A DNA stretch of 64,000 bases from Metaphire vulgaris (GCA_018105865.1 CM030851.1:9519828-9583827), one strand, 5' to 3'; counted from the stretch's first letter, positions 35,040 through 45,832 are shown. A program made the numbers and translations. The notes: generated from the letters alone by a model not told the origin.

Positions 35040-36121
35040 GCACTTTTATAGCACCATTTCTAATACTCTAAATGTATCAATTCCTGCAGTGACCGCGATC
35101 ATAATTTATTAAATAACCTGTAATAATAGTTTAACAATATGACATCGTCACGTGACTCCACCTAAAGACGATGGAAAGTGCATACCTGTCTAGGGTGAGT
35201 TCACGCAGACAGGTGAGATCGCACGCTATGTACTCCAGGGCGGCGTCCGTTATCCGCGAGCACCAGGACAGGTCGAGCGACTCCAGGTGACGGAGGTTCT
35301 CGGCCACCACCTCCACCCCGTCGTCGGTGATCTTGCTGCACCCAGACAGGCTGAGCACGGTCAACGACGGCAGGGCGCGGATGACGTTCACAACGCCGTG
35401 GTTGGTGATCTCCCAGCACGACTGCAGCCTCAGCACCCGCAGGGAGCAGCCCTGCTTGGCGCTGAACAGCGACAGGGCGGCGTCGGTGACGTGATATGCC
35501 TGAAGACTGAGCTCGCGCAGGGCGGGCAGCAGCTGAGCGACGGCCCCGACGCTGTCGTCGGCGACGTTGATGCAGTCGCTGATGCTGAGACCGGTCAACC
35601 GGCTCGGCAGACAGGCCCACAGGCCGGCCTCCGTGATCTCGTTACATCCGGACAGTTCGAGACTGGTGACCGACGCCGCCGTCGTCTCCATCAGCGTCTC
35701 GAGGCCCTTGTCCGTCAGGTTGGAGCACCGGACGCCCAGATGGACGACGCCCGTTCGGCAGTGGGGGAACTCGTCGGCCATCGCCGTTACGTCGGCGTCC
35801 GTCGCTCCCGCAAGGCACACGGAGTCGAACCCGCGCCGTTCGAGGCTGCCGTAGAACGCCCGACGCGCCGCCGCGTCGTCCGGCAGGTCCTTGCAGTTGA
35901 CGACCGGCGTCGCCGCCGTCCAGAAGCCCTCCGTCGACCGGTAGAGAACGTCCCGCCACCGGCGACAGACCTGCGCGAGGACGCACAGCTCGCCGGCGGT
36001 GAAGAAGCGAAAGAACAGCGTCAGGAACTTCCCGTCGAGCCAGAGGTCAAAGGTCGACGACGACGACGGCGGCGTCGGCGGCGGCGGCGGCGCGACCGCA
36101 GCAGCGGGCGTCACGTGACTT

Positions 36122-36153
<32 letters not shown>

Positions 36154-36513
36154 CTCGAGACCGTGACCTTGACCGGGACCGTTGCGTTCCGAACCCGGGA
36201 ACGAGCGGACGCGGCTCGTCGCCGATCGAATGACGCGCGAAATGGTGTGAGTGACGCTGTCGGTGGCGGTGGCAGGCGACAGGATTGACACCGTGTCATT
36301 TCGGTCACCACCACCACAACCACCACCAGCAGCAGCAGCAGCAGCAGTGGCAGTGGCAGCAGCTACTGACGGAGACGAACGAGCGGAGCCGGAAGTGGAT
36401 TCTGAAACGGCGGAACCGGAAGTGAAGTCCTTCGACTCTGTCGGCGAACGACTGAAGCGAAAGCCTTTGATGCTCTTTGACAGTTCCATGCAGGCCTTAC
36501 TTATCGACGACAT
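34400..36513 (-). CDS. FBXL16: F-box and leucine-rich repeat protein 16, partial
   Basis: FBXL16 is an F-box/LRR protein related to substrate receptors of SCF ubiquitin ligases; the vertebrate protein is reported to act partly outside the usual SCF complex. Exon 1 (36513-35186, 442 codons plus two bases) has a low-complexity N-terminus with Ala runs near 51-62, Gly runs near 121-131 and Pro near 142-149. An F-box-like segment follows near residues 160-200 ([16 protein letters not shown]), then LRRs with family hallmarks such as [48 protein letters not shown] and [20 protein letters not shown]. The donor is AG|GTATGC. Exon 2 (34548-34400) continues in phase: [36 protein letters not shown], donor CAG|GTAGGT. 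The last exon (about 45-50 residues in vertebrates) was not found below 34400. The start is the first ATG of the open frame; no upstream coding exon is needed. LRR identity is very sure; the product is incomplete. Confidence 0.95.
34762..34988. mobile_element. MITE (CAGTGGCGTAGCCAGG family) in FBXL16 intron
   Basis: Left end CAGTGGAGTAGCCAAAT, right end AATCCTGGCTACGCCACTG, internal GACCTTTTTGCTTGACAGGA. The flanks match poorly, so no clear TSD. Confidence 0.75.
34998..35040. repeat. (ATT)n microsatellite
   Basis: Fourteen ATT units, followed by TTTTATAGCACCATTTC, a retroposon-tail-like motif. Confidence 0.9.
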
Positions 36514-37560
36514 CTTTAAAGCGTTGCTCTAAATTATTCTCTTTCAGGTAATTCGAATTAATTAAAGCAGATATTTTGCAAAAACTGACAAACGGAAATC
36601 TCCAACAATCACGAACGGGGGTGAATCGTCGATTAGAGCAGGTTTTCGTGTTGTTTTTACACGTCAAAAATAAACTCTCTTTTGCACGGAACACTTAATT
36701 CACTCAAACGAAGTCGGTTTTCTTGTCTATTCAGCATAATCGACGCGTTTCCTCTAACGCCAGTAACAGCGAGCGAAAAAAATCTACCCAACGATACACA
36801 TCGGCCAATATAGGCCTACTTTGCATCCAGTTCCGACCCGAGAAGTTTCCGAAATGGGAAAGGCATCAGACAAAGACTGGGCGTCATCGCGAAAATTCAC
36901 GCGTCTTCTATACAGCCCGATGAAGCTACTTATGCTGTTTCGGTGGTTGAAAGAAAGAAACTGCGCTATATCACAAAGGCAAGATCAGCTAAAAACGTTT
37001 TACCCCTTTGCCCAGTTCGTCAGGCACACTGCAACTATATACAACGCGCTCAAGTCATCTTCTTATCCGCCACAGAAGCACCGCCATTTTAACTTAACCG
37101 ATGGCGACGCGAAACTTGTATCATTTAGCCTACGACGATCCAAACCTCAGTTGAAAAAAACCTCACCCTCACCGGTGTCAACAATATGTCGCCATCGCCG
37201 GAAAACAGTATACGAAATAATCTGCGCTAACGTCTCTTCATTTGCCCTGCAGGCGTAGCTATGACACACACACACACACACACACACACACGCGCACGTA
37301 CACTGACCACGCAGGCGGTCGAGTGCAAGCGTTAAGGGGACCACCACCGCCGCCGAGTCCTGCTGTGTCTTTCTTCTTAGCTGCCGGCCGGCCGGCTCAT
37401 CGGAGGAGGAGCGCCTTCCCGGTCCGGTCTTCTAGGAGCGAGTGCCTTGCTTGGCCGGCCGGCCGTCGGTCGCAGCCGTCGTTAACGGCGGCTAAGGACA
37501 CGGCCAGCGATGCCCGTCATCAACCGGCGCCCGATGCAGCGCAGGAAATATTTATGCAAT
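36514..37560 (-). promoter_or_regulatory. Presumed FBXL16 upstream region
   Basis: The sequence directly upstream of the FBXL16 start is AT-rich. From about 37290 to 37540 it becomes GC- and CpG-rich with repeated GGCCGGCCGG-like sites. A (CA)n tract lies at 37262-37291. A promoter here is inferred from position and composition only; no TATA or initiator could be fixed. Confidence 0.3.
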
Positions 37561-37689
37561 TCTCGTAGTCCTCCTCTTCATCCTCTTCTTCTTCATCCTC
37601 CTCCTCCTGCTCTTCATCCTCCTCCTCCTCTCTAATCGCCGTGCTTTTCAGAGATCGATACCGGCGATGTCGAAAATAGATTGCCCGCA

Positions 37690-37862
37690 GCTGCTGCCTC
37701 GGCTGCTGTAGCTGCTGCTGCTGTTGCGCTGCTGCTGCTGCTGCTGGTGGTTGACGGCCACCGAAAGAGGGCTTTGCAGACCTTTTCGTCCACGGCTGCT
37801 GCTGCTTCTGCTGCTGCTGCTTCTGCTGCTGCTGCTTCTGCTGCTGCTGCTTCTGCTGCTCG
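37690..37862. repeat. (GCT)n trinucleotide repeats
   Basis: Interrupted GCT/CTGCTT units in two blocks (37690-37748 and 37793-37860). Poly-Leu, poly-Ala or poly-Ser frames result in every register, so it is not evidence of a gene. Confidence 0.9.
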
Positions 37863-37979
37863 CGGCGGTCAAAAGCGTTGTTCCTATAGTTACTCGTCGG
37901 TTTTGTACCCGTTCAAGATATCGACTATCGCAGCAGTGATGTGGCACTTATTTTGTCAATAGAGTAGACGTAACATCTC

Positions 37980-37980
37980 C

Positions 37981-38030
<50 letters not shown>

Positions 38031-38107
38031 GAGAGAGAGACAGAGAGACAGAGAGAGAGACAGACAGATAGACAGAAACAGAAAGAAAGAGAGAGAAATA
38101 AAGAAAG

Positions 38108-38164
<57 letters not shown>

Positions 38165-38222
38165 AAGAGAGAGAGAGAGAAAGAGAAAGAAAGAGAAAGA
38201 GAGAGTGAGAGAGTGTGTGAGA
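37980..38222. repeat. Compound GA, GACA, GAAA simple repeat
   Basis: About 240 bp purine-rich: GA 37982-38013, CAGA 38013-38090, GAAA 38100-38160, then GA. Confidence 0.95.
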
Positions 38223-38587
38223 TTGGAAAGGACGAGCTATCTAAGGGTGTTAGGTCGTGAAAATGTTCCGGTGACAGATCGTTTCCAAGTCAAACAGCGA
38301 AACGTGCAGCGAAGAATCTGTTGAAGGAAAACTATTCTTGACGGCGTAACTCTTCGATGCGAAAATATCGACCCTCAAAAGTTCCAAATAATAACTGCGC
38401 TTAATGTATTTTGATAAATTACACTCTCTTCCCTCGGCCAGATATTTTCGATTTATGGTACAATTAGAAGCGTGCACTCATTTTTCTAGCGCGAGAAAAA
38501 TCAAATTGGAAAGAACAGTGCATTCTATGACCCGGCAAGATAATCAGGAGTGCAGAGTGCAAATATTTTTCGAATGCCGATATTTCC
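38223..38587. other. Intergenic sequence, no gene recognised
   Basis: No recognised gene or repeat. Confidence 0.35.
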
Positions 38588-38595
38588 ATTATCAG

Positions 38596-38765
38596 CAGGA
38601 CGCGATTTGTAGGAGGGAAGGGTAATTCCCCCCCACTGCCCAACTGCATCTCCCTACTGCTACATCTCCACCACTACATCCCCACCATGCACTACACTTC
38701 CCCAACAACTACACCCCCAAGCTCGACATAGTCCCCCACTGCTCCAGGTCACAAATCGCTCCCTG
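38596..38765. mobile_element. hAT-type MITE, 170 bp, perfect 8-bp TSD
   Basis: Left end CAGGACGCGATTTGTAGG, right end TCACAAATCGCTCCCTG. Both flanks are ATTATCAG (38588-38595 and 38766-38773). The interior is C-rich with a repeated CTACATCTCCC(C) motif. Only copy of this family seen here. Confidence 0.9.
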
Positions 38766-38773
38766 ATTATCAG

Positions 38774-40427
38774 TATGCTATTTTTGATCTGTCATTCGTC
38801 GTTTATTATTACTGTTGCATAGACTTTTTATAAATAATTATTTCATTTGACTGATAATTTAAACATTACGCGTGTTTGTTTGTTTACAGACGCGTCCGTA
38901 TCAAAGACGGATCTTAGAACAATGAGCGTCTGAACATTACGCTTTATTTGAGCTCATTTATCATCAGGGACGTGTCCAAACGGATAGGCAAGGCGGTCAC
39001 TACGCCTATCTACTTTATGATCAACCAGATTTTTAAATTTAGTGAAACTTTCAACAAATTTAATCTGAGAGGATGTGAAACTTGATCGGTTAAATTCAAT
39101 TCACGCGTCTGAAGTCAGTGAAGTGAATAGCGGGCTCAAAATCTAAATCCCACAGAAGCCGAGTTTACTCAGTGTCTACTTAGTGTCTTGCCTTTTATCT
39201 GAAAATGTCATTAGGCACATTCATTACAATCTGATGATCCTTAATTAGTCGAATTCGACGAAATTCAAGAGATTGACACATTTTGTTGCATAATCCGCGA
39301 AATTCAATTTCTTTCCCGTCCTAGAAAATTGATTAGTAGTCAATTTGTTTTCTCGGAAAATGCATTGCGTCTGCTCTGCCTCCGTAATGTGGGGATGCAG
39401 TCAACTGCTTTGGTATCATGAAATTTTACATATCCCCCTATTTCGGAACACTGGCTACGCCACTGGACTATATTACTGGCAATAATATTGCGATCCTACT
39501 CGATGCATATAGTCACATAAAGCCCAATTCTTGCCTACTATAGATTCCGATGCTAATTACTATATATATTCGGGCTAGATCAGCAGCATCCAATATATGC
39601 GAGATACATTTATTTTAACATGATTTATAATTATGTCATTTTAAGATCAGTGCATTTTGCAGTGTAATGACGTCATCAACTTCCGGTTACTTGAAATGCG
39701 TAGAGAGTTCATTTCTGAGTGTGACAACCAAATTTCATGGCTGTATCACAGTGAAAACTCCAGTTACAGCAGTTAATAGATGCTATGGTGTTAAAGACAA
39801 TGGACCCAAGTTCGCGGACGCGAGATTGGCTGACGTCATTCCTTAATTTAAGAGGTCTATGGTTGTAACTGACATCAAGCGATCACTCAACTGCCCTTTT
39901 GAAATTGCTGAAGGCAAACCAGCAGTCATCATTGTAGACAATGACCCGAGCTAACCCTAACACACATCGAACTAACGTCTGTTATACATTCAATCGCTAA
40001 TTCATGGTGGACGGCAACCTTTATGAAATGTAATTAGCAAAAATATTGCATAACCATCTTATAACAAGTATTATTGCTAACCACCATGGAAATTTGATCA
40101 AAATTGGTCAAACATTGTCAACAGTTATTTAGTTTAATCTTTCGGTATAGGCCTATATCCATTCCATTGGCGGCCATCTTGGATTTTGGACTCTTGCACA
40201 GTTAGCCCCCAAATTTGGGAGGAACATAGGAGCCAAATCTTCTTCTAATAGTTCAAGGTACATGAATCAGCAATAAAAAAGGTAGGAACAAAATGGTCAC
40301 GGATCCCATTGAAATGGCCTTCAGACGACTCTACTAGAAGACGAATGGAAACGCAAACGTTTTCATCCTCCTGTTTGGCAGTATAGTTGCTGCGATTAGC
40401 CTCTCATCTGGTGAATTCGATTAAAAA
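38774..40427. other. Intergenic sequence, mostly unassigned
   Basis: AT-rich unique-looking DNA. A right-end fragment of the CAGTGGCGTAGCCAGG MITE family is at about 39418-39465 (CACTGGCTACGCCACTG). No coding signature seen. Confidence 0.4.
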
Positions 40428-40945
40428 CAGTGGTTCTTAACCGGGGGTACCGTACCCAGGGCTATTTCTAGGATTATCGATTTGGGGGGTGTCGGTAAAT
40501 TCTGGGGGTCCTCTGCCCAAAAAATCCGACAAGCCAAAAAGGTCATCCCATAGCTGTCCCATAGCTGAAATTGTGGGAGGGCGGCGGTTGAGGAGGGGTT
40601 GAGGGGATGTCGGTCTCAAAGGAGGGTGTTGGGGAAGGGTGTTAGAGGGGGTGTAAAAATATCTCTGCCCGTACCCCTTAGGGGTACTTGAAGAACACTG
40701 TGAGAGTACCGTTTTACGGACTTTTACTTCAGTGCACTCTGTACACTGTGCAGATAATGTAGGAGTTTTTACTGAAAATATACAAGAAAAGTTCACGTTC
40801 TGGCAGGTGCATAATCTGTGATAGACGTCGGCCTGTGTTGCAATCTGTCCTCAGATAGGGTAGGCTGGTAGGGGGTAGTTCACCTTCTTATACTTGTTTC
40901 AGGGGTACGTATACTACGTAATCATAAGAAGGTTAAGAACCGCTG
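40428..40945. mobile_element. hAT-type MITE (CAGTGGTTCTTAA family) carrying a nested MITE
   Basis: Left end CAGTGGTTCTTAACCGGGGG, right end GGTTAAGAACCGCTG. Its sequence resumes after the nested element with the same blocks as 9526-9812 (GGGGTACTTGAAG, TTCTGGCAGGTGCATAATCT). Flanks ATTAAAAA and ATTTAAAC match in 6 of 8. Confidence 0.85.
40457..40667. mobile_element. Nested hAT-type MITE (CAGGGNTAT family)
   Basis: Left end CAGGGCTATTTCTAGGATT, right end GTGTAAAAATATCTCTG. Flanks ACCGTACC and CCCGTACC match in 7 of 8. It interrupts the GGTACCCGTACCCC part of the outer element. Relative of 34167-34348. Confidence 0.88.
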
Positions 40946-41524
40946 ATTTAAACCTACGAGGTATCGGATGCTTTTTGTGACATTCTCCTCTGAAGAGGTA
41001 TTGCTCGGTAGTTTTTTTTAAATTATTATTTTCGACAATTTTCGGTTGCGTCCCGCACGGGTCGGCTGATGGAGGAAAGTTGTCGCGAATTCAAGAAGCG
41101 ACTGCCAATAGCGGTGGTTTTGGAATGCGCTGCACTAGATCCAAGTGCCTCCGTTAGTTAGTTTGATGGAGCGGGCTAAACGTAGACCCCCACTGCGTTC
41201 GGAATGGACTTAATCAGAGGACGGGTGCTTCAGGAAGTCGGGGATGTCGTTGTGCTGGAATCGTGATTAATCAGTTGCTCTGCGAATTCTGTGCTCGTAG
41301 GGCAGGGAGGCATATGGCCAGGGGCGCCGAGGTGAGGGAGAGGCGCCAAAATGGGGGTTTTGGGGTCAGTTAAATAAATAATAAATAAGAAGAAGAAGCA
41401 ATTGCGACGACCTTTTTTGCTCGTCAGGAGCACAGGGAGAGGGCGCCGTAGAGAGCTGATTGGACGCCGAGAGAACGCTTGTGGTGACCTTTTTCTCGTC
41501 AACAGCAGCAGTTGGAGGCGCCAA
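40946..41524. other. Intergenic sequence, no gene recognised
   Basis: Contains GGGGCGCC-rich sequence at 41309-41350. With 41713-41763 (CTACGCCTTTG) it may be the remains of another element around the MITE at 41525; its ends do not match well. Confidence 0.3.
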
Positions 41525-41712
41525 CAGTGGCGGCTCCAGGATTTGGCAAGTGGGGGACCATTGGGGTGGCAACTTCTAATCATGGGGGCCAACCATTTGT
41601 TGTTTAATGTATGTAGCATTAAGTATAGGGTCCCAACAGGGGGCCACTGGGGGAGGGCAGGCACTCAATAGGGGGGACGGGCCCCCGGACCCCTTAGGTG
41701 GAGCCGCCACTG
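41525..41712 (+). mobile_element. MITE (CAGTGGCGGCTCCAGG family), 188 bp
   Basis: Perfect terminal CAGTGGCGGCTCCA and TGGAGCCGCCACTG. GCCAACAG occurs overlapping the left end and directly after the right end, so the target duplication is offset by three bases from the usual register. Confidence 0.9.
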
Positions 41713-42408
41713 GCCAACAGTACACCTTGCCCCGGGCGCCGGATACCCTCGCTACGCCTTTGTATAATCGCTGCAATTTTAGCATCTACAAGAGTTCGCT
41801 CAAGTTTGGTTGTTAGCAACAAAGTTTGTGAAGATAATTCGCGGTATGACGTAGCCAACGGAAGACCCAATGAACAGTGGATGTATAGTTATGTAAAACT
41901 TTGAATTGGAAATTCTCCGATAAAAACCACATTTTCGTGTGTCCCCATTCTCAATACCTCAAACTGTGCAAGATCAATTGATATTGGCCTCCTCAATTTC
42001 GATCTCCAGCACTCAGAATGGGGCACCACCCAGCCCTTTCATACTGCACTACACAATACCGCTAATGACCAGGGTGCAACGACCTGGAGCAGTGACTGGG
42101 GATGAGAACGAGGGTGGGGATAAACATGAAAAGTCCTGCCGAATAATCGAATATCTTGTGCTATAACGACTGTGAGAACGAGGGAAAAGTGGTAATAGAA
42201 TATCTTGTGCTCGTGCAATGGTTAGCAAGTCGATCGAGGGATGACTCCGCGTCTTAAGATATCTGGTCCATTGTATGACAGGTTTTATAGACAACAAAAT
42301 CACAATTTATAATCAAAGAACATGATTTGTGTCCAAAATGCATTAAAAACCCACTTGCTGACTTTAAATCTTTAGAAAATTTGCGGAGCACCGACCGCCG
42401 TTAAAAAG
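41713..42408. other. Intergenic sequence, no gene recognised
   Basis: A duplicated GAATATCTTGTGCT(A/C) segment lies near 42148 and 42198. Nothing else recognised. Confidence 0.35.
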
Positions 42409-42441
<33 letters not shown>

Positions 42442-42490
42442 GGAGAAAGAGAAAGAGGGAGAAAGAGGGAGAAAGAGGGAGAGAGAGAAA
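42409..42490. repeat. (GA)n and GAGGGAGAAA simple repeat
   Basis: GA dinucleotide followed by an imperfect GAGAAAGAGG repeat. Confidence 0.9.
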
Positions 42491-42599
42491 GTGAATGGTT
42501 CGTCCCATGGGAGCTCTGGACAATGTACACCCCCAATTCTTGTGGCAGATCGCCGCCTATGTTGGGGCGGCGATCTGTCACAAAAATTGGTGCACCAGA

Positions 42600-42668
42600 C
42601 GCCAGACTTAATAATAATAATATAACAAGGTTTAAAGTGGTTCAGTAGGGACTGCCCTGTGTGAGACT
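42600..42668 (-). repeat. SINE 3' end fragment, minus strand
   Basis: (AAT)n then AAAGTGGTTCAGTAGGGACTGCCCTGTGTGAGA, the inverse of the SINE tail at 42955-43083. The MITE right-end fragment GAATCCTGGCTACGCCATTG follows, ending at 42750. Confidence 0.55.
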
Positions 42669-42954
42669 TTAAAGTGTTTGTTTGAGATGACATTTGGGCC
42701 GGAAAGTGTGGAAGTGCCCCTCTTATTCTGGAATCCTGGCTACGCCATTGCTTTGGTTTCTTTCTGTTTTTCGAGTCGTCTAATCATCTAATGTGCAAAT
42801 GTATTTTTTGTAGTGAAGTTGATTCGACGTGAAAGGAATTTGGCATTTGTTGATTTTTGGAATTCGTCGCATCAGTGTAGGGCTGTAGGCCGCGATATAT
42901 CCGGCTTGAAATTTCCAATAAACTTGTGGCAGATCGGGGCCTATGTTGTTAGTT

Positions 42955-43083
42955 GGGGGCGGAAGATGGCAGAGTGGGTTACGCGCTGCAGCGTCAGGCT
43001 GACGGAGCGGGTTCAAGCCTCGTTAGTGCCCCTAGTGGCTTTCACACAGGCAGTAATGCCTCCTAAGCCACTTTAAATCATGC
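42955..43083 (+). repeat. tRNA-derived SINE, about 125 bp
   Basis: GGCAGAGTGGGTTACGCGCTGC (A-box-like) and GCGGGTTCAAGCCTCG (B-box) form a tRNA-like head. The tail is GCTTTCACACAGGCAGTAATG then CCTCCTAAGCCACTTTAAATCAT. This copy joins head and tail for the family seen at 11341, 19379 and 42600. Confidence 0.7.
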
Positions 43084-43149
43084 TAAGTTTTTTCGTTACA
43101 GGTTTCAGAGAGTTAATTTATGCGTATATGCCTACCTGTACATTTAGCC

Positions 43150-43332
43150 CAGTGTTTATTCTAGGCCTGTTTTTTTTTGGGGATTCCCCCTCCAAGTTTT
43201 AAAATCCCCAAAATTGTATATGTTGGCTTTGGGGATGGAAATTCCCCCCCCCCAAAAAAGCGTGGAGAGACAAATCTTGTCCCCAAACATTTCAAACTCC
43301 CCCCAATGTCAAGGTGGCTAGAATAAACACTG
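43150..43332. mobile_element. hAT-type MITE (CAGTGTTTATTCTAG family), 183 bp
   Basis: Left end CAGTGTTTATTCTAGGCC, right end GGTGGCTAGAATAAACACTG. ATTTAGCC lies on both sides, with one extra C at the right junction. Confidence 0.88.
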
Positions 43333-43426
43333 CATTTAGCCAGTTCTAACCTGTTCTTTCCATCGGGTATATAATGCACATCGTGCACTCATTCACAACT
43401 GAGTATACAGTCTACACTGTACAGTT

Positions 43427-43596
43427 CAGTGTTTAATCTAGACTCTGGACTCCGGGGAGGGAAACTGACAAAGCCGGGGAAAAGTCAGCTAGGGGGCTGC
43501 TGTTAGTTTATGTAGTCGGCTGTCAAATTTTTCAGGGGAATATGAAATTTCTGGGGAAAAAGGCAATGCCCCGGAAACGGCCTAGATTAAACCCTG
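43427..43596 (+). mobile_element. hAT-type MITE (CAGTGTTTAATCTAGAC family), 170 bp
   Basis: Left end CAGTGTTTAATCTAGAC, right end CGGCCTAGATTAAACCCTG. Flanks GTACAGTT and GTACAGGG share 6 of 8 bases. Confidence 0.88.
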
Positions 43597-43654
43597 GTAC
43601 AGGGTGGTTAAAATCGTCGCTTTAAATCGAAAACTTTTTTCTGACTCGGTCGAG

Positions 43655-43715
43655 GTTTGAACCGGACTTATATCTTAAAATCACTGTGCCATCACGCCAC
43701 CACTGCGTAGTGAAT
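43655..43715 (-). repeat. tRNA-derived SINE head
   Basis: Minus strand: CAGTGGTGGCGTGATGGCAC (A-box-like) and GTCCGGTTCAAACCTCG (B-box). The tail is not resolved. Confidence 0.45.
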
Positions 43716-43777
43716 ATGAATGGAAATGTTTTAGAATCAAACTCTTCTTTTCGTTCGACAGATTACACATTTTAGAC

Positions 43778-44361
43778 TAGTGGTTCTCAAACTGGGGTCC
43801 ACCGTCCGCGGTCCCATAGTGGACCGCCAAGTGGTTTCATGAGGACCGTAAAGGGATTACTTTCTCAAGATATCTCACCAAAACCTCAGAACACAGAACA
43901 CACTGATGATGGCTCTAAGAATGTTCTGATTCCAGTTGAATTTATAAATTTGATGACTAAGATTTGCAATTTTCTGATTAAATAACTGAGGCTACTTGAC
44001 AAAACAAGTAGCCTATGTGTTAATTACAGTTAATTTGAAATTCAAATTTTATAAGGTCCATTAGTAGCAGTTAATTTGAAATTCAAATCCCCACAGCTTC
44101 CCCTGCTTATTTCCCCAAGATGTCCCCGTACCCTGGTCAGTCAGTCAGCAGGATTTGGCAAGTGGGGGCGTTGGGGTGGCAACTTCTAATCATGGGGGGC
44201 CAACCATTTGTTGTTTAATGTAAGAAGCACTAAGTATAGGGTCCCAACTGGCGGGTCACTGGGGGGGGGCAGGCACTCAATAGGGGGCACGGGCCCCTGC
44301 CCCCCGGTGGAGCCGCCACTGACCACCATGCAAGAAATCCTAAAAAGTTTGAGAACCGCTG
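43778..44361. mobile_element. hAT-type element (TAGTGGTTCTCAAACT family) carrying a nested MITE
   Basis: Left end TAGTGGTTCTCAAACTGGGG, right end AAAGTTTGAGAACCGCTG. Flanks TTTTAGAC (43770-43777) and TTTTTGAC (44362-44369) match in 7 of 8. A CAGTGGCGGCTCC copy is inserted at about 44150-44321. No transposase reading frame. Confidence 0.87.
44150..44321 (+). mobile_element. Nested MITE (CAGTGGCGGCTCCAGG family), left end eroded
   Basis: The left end is replaced by CAGTCAGTCAGCAGGATTTGG; the right end TGGAGCCGCCACTG is intact. All inner blocks of the family are present. Confidence 0.85.
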
Positions 44362-44513
44362 TTTTTGACATCCAGGCCTTGCGAAAAATCACGCAGAGCC
44401 TGTAATTGAATGGTATCCCTGTCACCAACACAAACAGGTCAAGGTTCAACAAGACACGGTGATAATGAGTAGATGTGATAAGAAGCACAAATTAACACAA
44501 AAATTCGGCCTAC

Positions 44514-44515
<2 letters not shown>

Positions 44516-44554
<39 letters not shown>
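44516..44554. repeat. (CA)n microsatellite
   Basis: About 20 CA units. Confidence 0.95.
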
Positions 44555-44556
<2 letters not shown>

Positions 44557-45048
44557 ACGCACACGAACACAAACCGAGTTTGAAACCGGTTGATAAAATT
44601 GCTAGAATTGCAGTTAAATCAATCCACAGATGTGTATCGTCAAACCCTCGTAAATGCACAACCTCTGAAATGCCTTAATAGCTAAGCTCTTTTGACTCAG
44701 TTTTGTGTTTGATAGGGACGACAAAACGTAAAAAAATAAATTGGGATCGAACAGTCTCGATGCAGTTAAGCGGATTATGCCTCTATCAAATACACAAAAA
44801 CAGCTATGTTAAGCCGTATTTGCGCAGCGGCTACCACCAAGCGCTAACGACTGTCGCTCATACTGAGTCAGGTTGTATCAGCGGCTCTCTCGGTTACGTA
44901 ATAATTATGTAATTCTCCGTCTTTTTTCAGCCATGCAGCAGCTGTGCGAAAAAAAATTGATCATTCGGAGAATGCTTTAAACTCTCTCTGTTGTCGAACC
45001 CATTATCTCGAATATGCGGCTCTACTGCGCAGTCGCCGCCGCCGCCGC
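44555..45048. other. Intergenic sequence, no gene recognised
   Basis: No recognised gene. A (GCC)n stretch lies at 45031-45048. Confidence 0.35.
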
Positions 45049-45405
45049 AGCTAGCACATTATTAGAACAATCCATGCAGCAACCACCTCAGCGTCTGCAA
45101 CAGGTTTGTCAGAAGCGTTCGGCCGCTTCCAGACGTCTGCGTGTCTGCCAAACATATCCGCAAGAATTTCAGAGATCCACTGAACGTAAGGGCCCGGCGA
45201 CTTGGTCTTGGACGCCTGTTGCCCGAATAGTGTGATGCAGTTCGTCTGGCATGTGTATATGCTGTTGTGGCGGTGTTTCTCGCACATACGCTTGGCAGTG
45301 CGTTGTACGGCCTCGGCATAGAAGCCTATGTGCTCTACGGTCTTTGGTCTAGGTCGGTTGCGTTGTATGGAAAGCGCGTCTCTTCATAACTCTTCGTAAA
45401 ACGAC
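45049..45405 (-). pseudogene. Unidentified coding-like fragment with an apparent frameshift
   Basis: On the minus strand an open stretch from about 45350 to the stop near 45049 has protein-like composition, with segments such as VEHIGFYAEAVQRTAKRMCE and SPGPYVQWISEILADMFGRH, Cys/His/Trp residues and no low complexity. Just upstream, in another register, SYEETRFPYNATDLDQR is open and meets it near 45345, suggesting one ancestral frame broken by an indel. The stretch is bounded upstream by the (AAAT)n tract at 45421 and is more GC-rich than its surroundings. I do not recognise the family. It could be a transposase or other mobile-element gene remnant, or one exon of a diverged gene. No splice sites were needed or fixed. 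Confidence 0.35.
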
Positions 45406-45420
45406 TGTTATGATAAATAG

Positions 45421-45424
45421 ACAA

Positions 45425-45476
<52 letters not shown>

Positions 45477-45513
45477 ATTATCTGCCGTCTCCGGCCTACC
45501 AGTGGTACCCAAA

Positions 45514-45556
<43 letters not shown>

Positions 45557-45558
45557 AA
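45421..45558. repeat. (AAAT)n microsatellites and a duplicated unit
   Basis: Two AAAT tracts (45421-45473 and 45511-45557), each followed by TATCTGCCGTCT ... CCAGTGGT(A/G)CCCAA. Confidence 0.95.
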
Positions 45559-45673
45559 ACATTATTATTTTTTTTATCTGCCGTCTACAATCTATGCCAG
45601 TGGTGCCCAAGCTTTTCAAGTAGGGGGCCATATCTACTACTTTCGGTACTTAAGCGGACCTCTACTACTTTTT

Positions 45674-45788
45674 AGGGACGCAGTGGAGTAGCGGCAGAAT
45701 TCTGGGCACGCAGCCGTAGATTTGAGGGTTCGAATCTAACCCTAGCCTTGACGTGCGCTAACAACCATGTAACAACAATAATAATAAC

Positions 45789-45832
<44 letters not shown>

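Noticed and set aside
35287..36288. Long open frame (333 codons) on the plus strand opposite FBXL16
   Set aside because: It is an antisense shadow of the GC-rich FBXL16 exon. Its Arg/Gln/Ala composition follows from that, whereas the minus frame has clear F-box/LRR homology.
36821..37258. 145-codon plus-strand open frame upstream of FBXL16
   Set aside because: Composition is not protein-like, no domain is recognised, and it ends in a (CA)n region.
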